Assembly: GCA_048173955.1 (NCBI GenBank)
Contig: DBEYOB010000040.1
Coordinates: 1 to 14,688, forward strand
DNA length: 14,688 nt
Reading direction: 5' to 3'
Source: CAZUFB01 sp048173955
GTDB lineage: Bacteria > Actinomycetota > Coriobacteriia > Coriobacteriales > UMGS124
Position 1 is the first letter of the stretch. Each line of letters opens with the position of its first letter. A program made the translations under genes and the position numbers. The notes beneath the pieces are model-generated. The model searched no databases and was not told the origin of the DNA. It saw only the letters and a program-made list of their open reading frames with translations. Below, piece by piece: positions 13,032 to 14,688 of this stretch.

Positions 13032-14688
13032 ATGGCCGAAGCCGAGCAGCCCGTCGAACCCGCCGAGACGAGGGCGGCGGGCGGGACCTACGCCGTCATC
13101 GACGGCAACTCGCTCATGCACCGGGCGTTCCATGCGATCCCGCCGAGCATGAACGCCCCCGACGGGCGTCCGACCAACGCCCTGTTCGGCTTCGTCTCGA
13201 TGCTGCTCAAGCTCATGGAGGACTTCCGCCCCGACGGGGTCGTCGTGGCGTTCGACAAGGGCGCGCCCCAGGTGCGCATCGACATGCTGCCCCAGTACAA
13301 GGCCCAGCGCCCCCCGCGCGACCCGCTGCTCTCCGAGCAGTTCCCCATGGTGCACGAGCTGCTCGACGCCATGAGCGTGCCGGTGTACGCCATCGAGGGG
13401 TGGGAGGGCGACGACCTTTTGGGCACCATGGCGCGCCAGGGCGAGGCCATGGGATGCGAGATGCTGCTCGTGACGGGCGACCGGGACTCCTACCAGCTGG
13501 CGAGCGAGCACGTGCGCATCGTCGCGACCAAGAAGGGCATCAGCGACGTCGTCGTGTACGGCCCCTCCGAGGTGGCCGAGCTCTACGAGGGCGTCACGCC
13601 CGCCCAGATCCCCGACTTCTACGGCCTCAAGGGCGACACGTCCGACAACATCCCCGGGGTGCCGGGCATCGGGCCGAAGAAGGCGTCCGCGCTCATCGTT
13701 CAGTACGGGTCGCTCGACGCCGTCATCGAGCATGCCGGCGAGATCAAGGGGAAGATGGGCGAGAACATTCGCGCCCACGTCGACGACGCGCTGGTGTCCC
13801 GCCGCGTCGCGCGGATTCGCACCGACGCCCCGGTCGCGTTCGACCCCCAGGAGGCTTCCTGGCCCGACTTCGACCCCGCCGAGGTGGAGCGCGCGTTCGA
13901 CGCGCTCGGCTTCACGGCGCTCAAGCGCCGCGTGCTCGCCGTCGGCGCCCAGGCGGGGGCGGCGGCCTGCGCCGAGGGGGGCGGGCCTTCCCCCGCCTCG
14001 CCCAACCTCGCGGAGGAGGCCCTCGAGGGCGCGGCCGCGTGGGACGCGCTCGAGGCGGCCGCGGAGGCGGGGTCGTGGGTCGGCGTGCACGTCGACGACG
14101 GTGCGGGGGAGGGGACGCTCTTCGGCCTCGATACGGCCGCCTGGTTCGCCCTCGAGCCGGGTTGGGAGCTCGAGGCGGAGGCCCCCGACGCCTGTGCCGA
14201 GCTGAACGTCGTCGACCCCTCCGACGCGGCGGTCCGCGCAGCCGACGCGGTCGCCCTGACGGGCGTCAGCTTCGACGGGCTGCCGATCCCGGCGGGCAGG
14301 CGCAGCGATCGTCCCGCGCGGGTGCTGCGCTTCGAGGGCGACGACGCGGTGCGGGCGCTTGCCCTCGCGTACGGCAGGGCGCGCGTGTCCTCGTTCTCCG
14401 TCAAGGAGGACCTCCACCGCCTGGTGCCCGTCGACTCCTCCGAGCCGGCCCTGCTCGACATGGCGCGCATGGACCCCTGCGCGGCGTTCGACGTCGCGGT
14501 CGCGGCCTACCTGCTCGACTCGAACCGCTCCGACTACGGCATCGACGCCCTGGTGCGGTCGTTCCTTCCCTGGGAGCTCCCCGCCCTGTCATATCCGCAG
14601 GGTGAGGCGGGCGGCAGGCGCACGCGTTCCTCGAAGCCGCCGGTCCCCGAACCCGACTCGGTCGCCCGGCGCTGCGCCGCAGCGGCCG
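13032..14688 (+). CDS. polA: DNA polymerase I, N-terminal part (cut by window end)
   Basis: ATG 13032, AGGAG 8 bases upstream; 552 codons are visible, with no stop before the window ends. Residues about 18-300 are the 5'-3' exonuclease/flap-nuclease domain: 'YAVIDGNSLMHRAFHA' (Asp24 metal site), 'VVAFDKGAPQVRIDML', 'YKAQRPPRDPLLSEQ', 'EGWEGDDLLGTMA', 'VTGDRDSYQLAS' and 'LKGDTSDNIPGVPGIGPKKA' (from 199). From about 330 comes the 3'-5' exonuclease-like domain, where the usual DxE motif is not seen ('WVGVHVDDGAGEG'); many PolA enzymes have an inactive version. 'FSVKEDLHRL' and 'AFDVAVAAYLLDSNRSDYGI' belong to this region. The polymerase domain lies beyond the window. It removes RNA primers and fills gaps in replication and repair. 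A host gene on the strand opposite to glnN. Confidence 0.96.
   Translation, partial: MAEAEQPVEPAETRAAGGTYAVIDGNSLMHRAFHAIPPSMNAPDGRPTNALFGFVSMLLKLMEDFRPDGVVVAFDKGAPQVRIDMLPQYKAQRPPRDPLLSEQFPMVHELLDAMSVPVYAIEGWEGDDLLGTMARQGEAMGCEMLLVTGDRDSYQLASEHVRIVATKKGISDVVVYGPSEVAELYEGVTPAQIPDFYGLKGDTSDNIPGVPGIGPKKASALIVQYGSLDAVIEHAGEIKGKMGENIRAHVDDALVSRRVARIRTDAPVAFDPQEASWPDFDPAEVERAFDALGFTALKRRVLAVGAQAGAAACAEGGGPSPASPNLAEEALEGAAAWDALEAAAEAGSWVGVHVDDGAGEGTLFGLDTAAWFALEPGWELEAEAPDACAELNVVDPSDAAVRAADAVALTGVSFDGLPIPAGRRSDRPARVLRFEGDDAVRALALAYGRARVSSFSVKEDLHRLVPVDSSEPALLDMARMDPCAAFDVAVAAYLLDSNRSDYGIDALVRSFLPWELPALSYPQGEAGGRRTRSSKPPVPEPDSVARRCAAAA

Noticed and set aside
10412..14605. 1397-codon plus-strand open frame across glnN and polA
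   Set aside because: It is antisense to an intact glutamine synthetase and out of frame with polA; no motifs are visible.

Overview
The window reads as the right-hand end of an integrated tailed phage followed by host chromosome. The DNA is very GC-rich, gene packing is tight and Shine-Dalgarno sites are strong. The tail and lysin proteins look like those of prophages of high-GC gut Actinobacteria, and the host gene pair is a type III glutamine synthetase next to polA. I infer a Coriobacteriia host (Collinsella, Olsenella or Eggerthella relatives). That is an inference from style and gene content, not a proof.

Region 1 (1-7223, plus strand) is the phage tail-tip and lysis operon. It holds the C-terminal part of a coiled-coil tail protein, a 576-residue fibre-like protein with an InlB-type repeat, two consecutive genes sharing a baseplate-type domain, a 526-residue mosaic receptor-binding candidate, a small carbohydrate-binding protein, two small membrane proteins (a BhlA/UviB-like holin candidate and a phi LC3-family holin), and an amidase endolysin. 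Genes overlap or abut throughout. The endolysin is split by a run of ten G: the first two zinc ligands lie in one frame, and the catalytic Lys, third zinc ligand and wall-binding part lie in another.

Region 2 (7224-8842, plus strand) is a two-gene cargo unit. It encodes a secreted or membrane-anchored ComEC-like metallo-beta-lactamase-fold protein with a C-terminal cysteine/histidine metal site, then a DUF3006-type small protein. A UUCG-loop terminator closes it.

Region 3 (8847-10234, minus strand) holds a small HTH regulator, an 86-residue protein preceded by a good LexA-type box over an extended -10 promoter, and a GIY-YIG nuclease-like gene whose ribosome-binding site touches the stop codon of the 86-residue gene. 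This looks like a DNA-damage-inducible pair. Beyond them is a 45-codon stump of a large serine recombinase with its start region intact, and then an AT-rich stretch with tandem 9-mers. I place the prophage/host junction around 10240-10470.

Region 4 (10472-14688) is host DNA: the type III glutamine synthetase (minus strand) with its own terminator, a 376-base divergent intergenic region, and the first 552 codons of DNA polymerase I (plus strand), cut by the window end. No tRNA, rRNA, CRISPR array or insertion sequence was seen.
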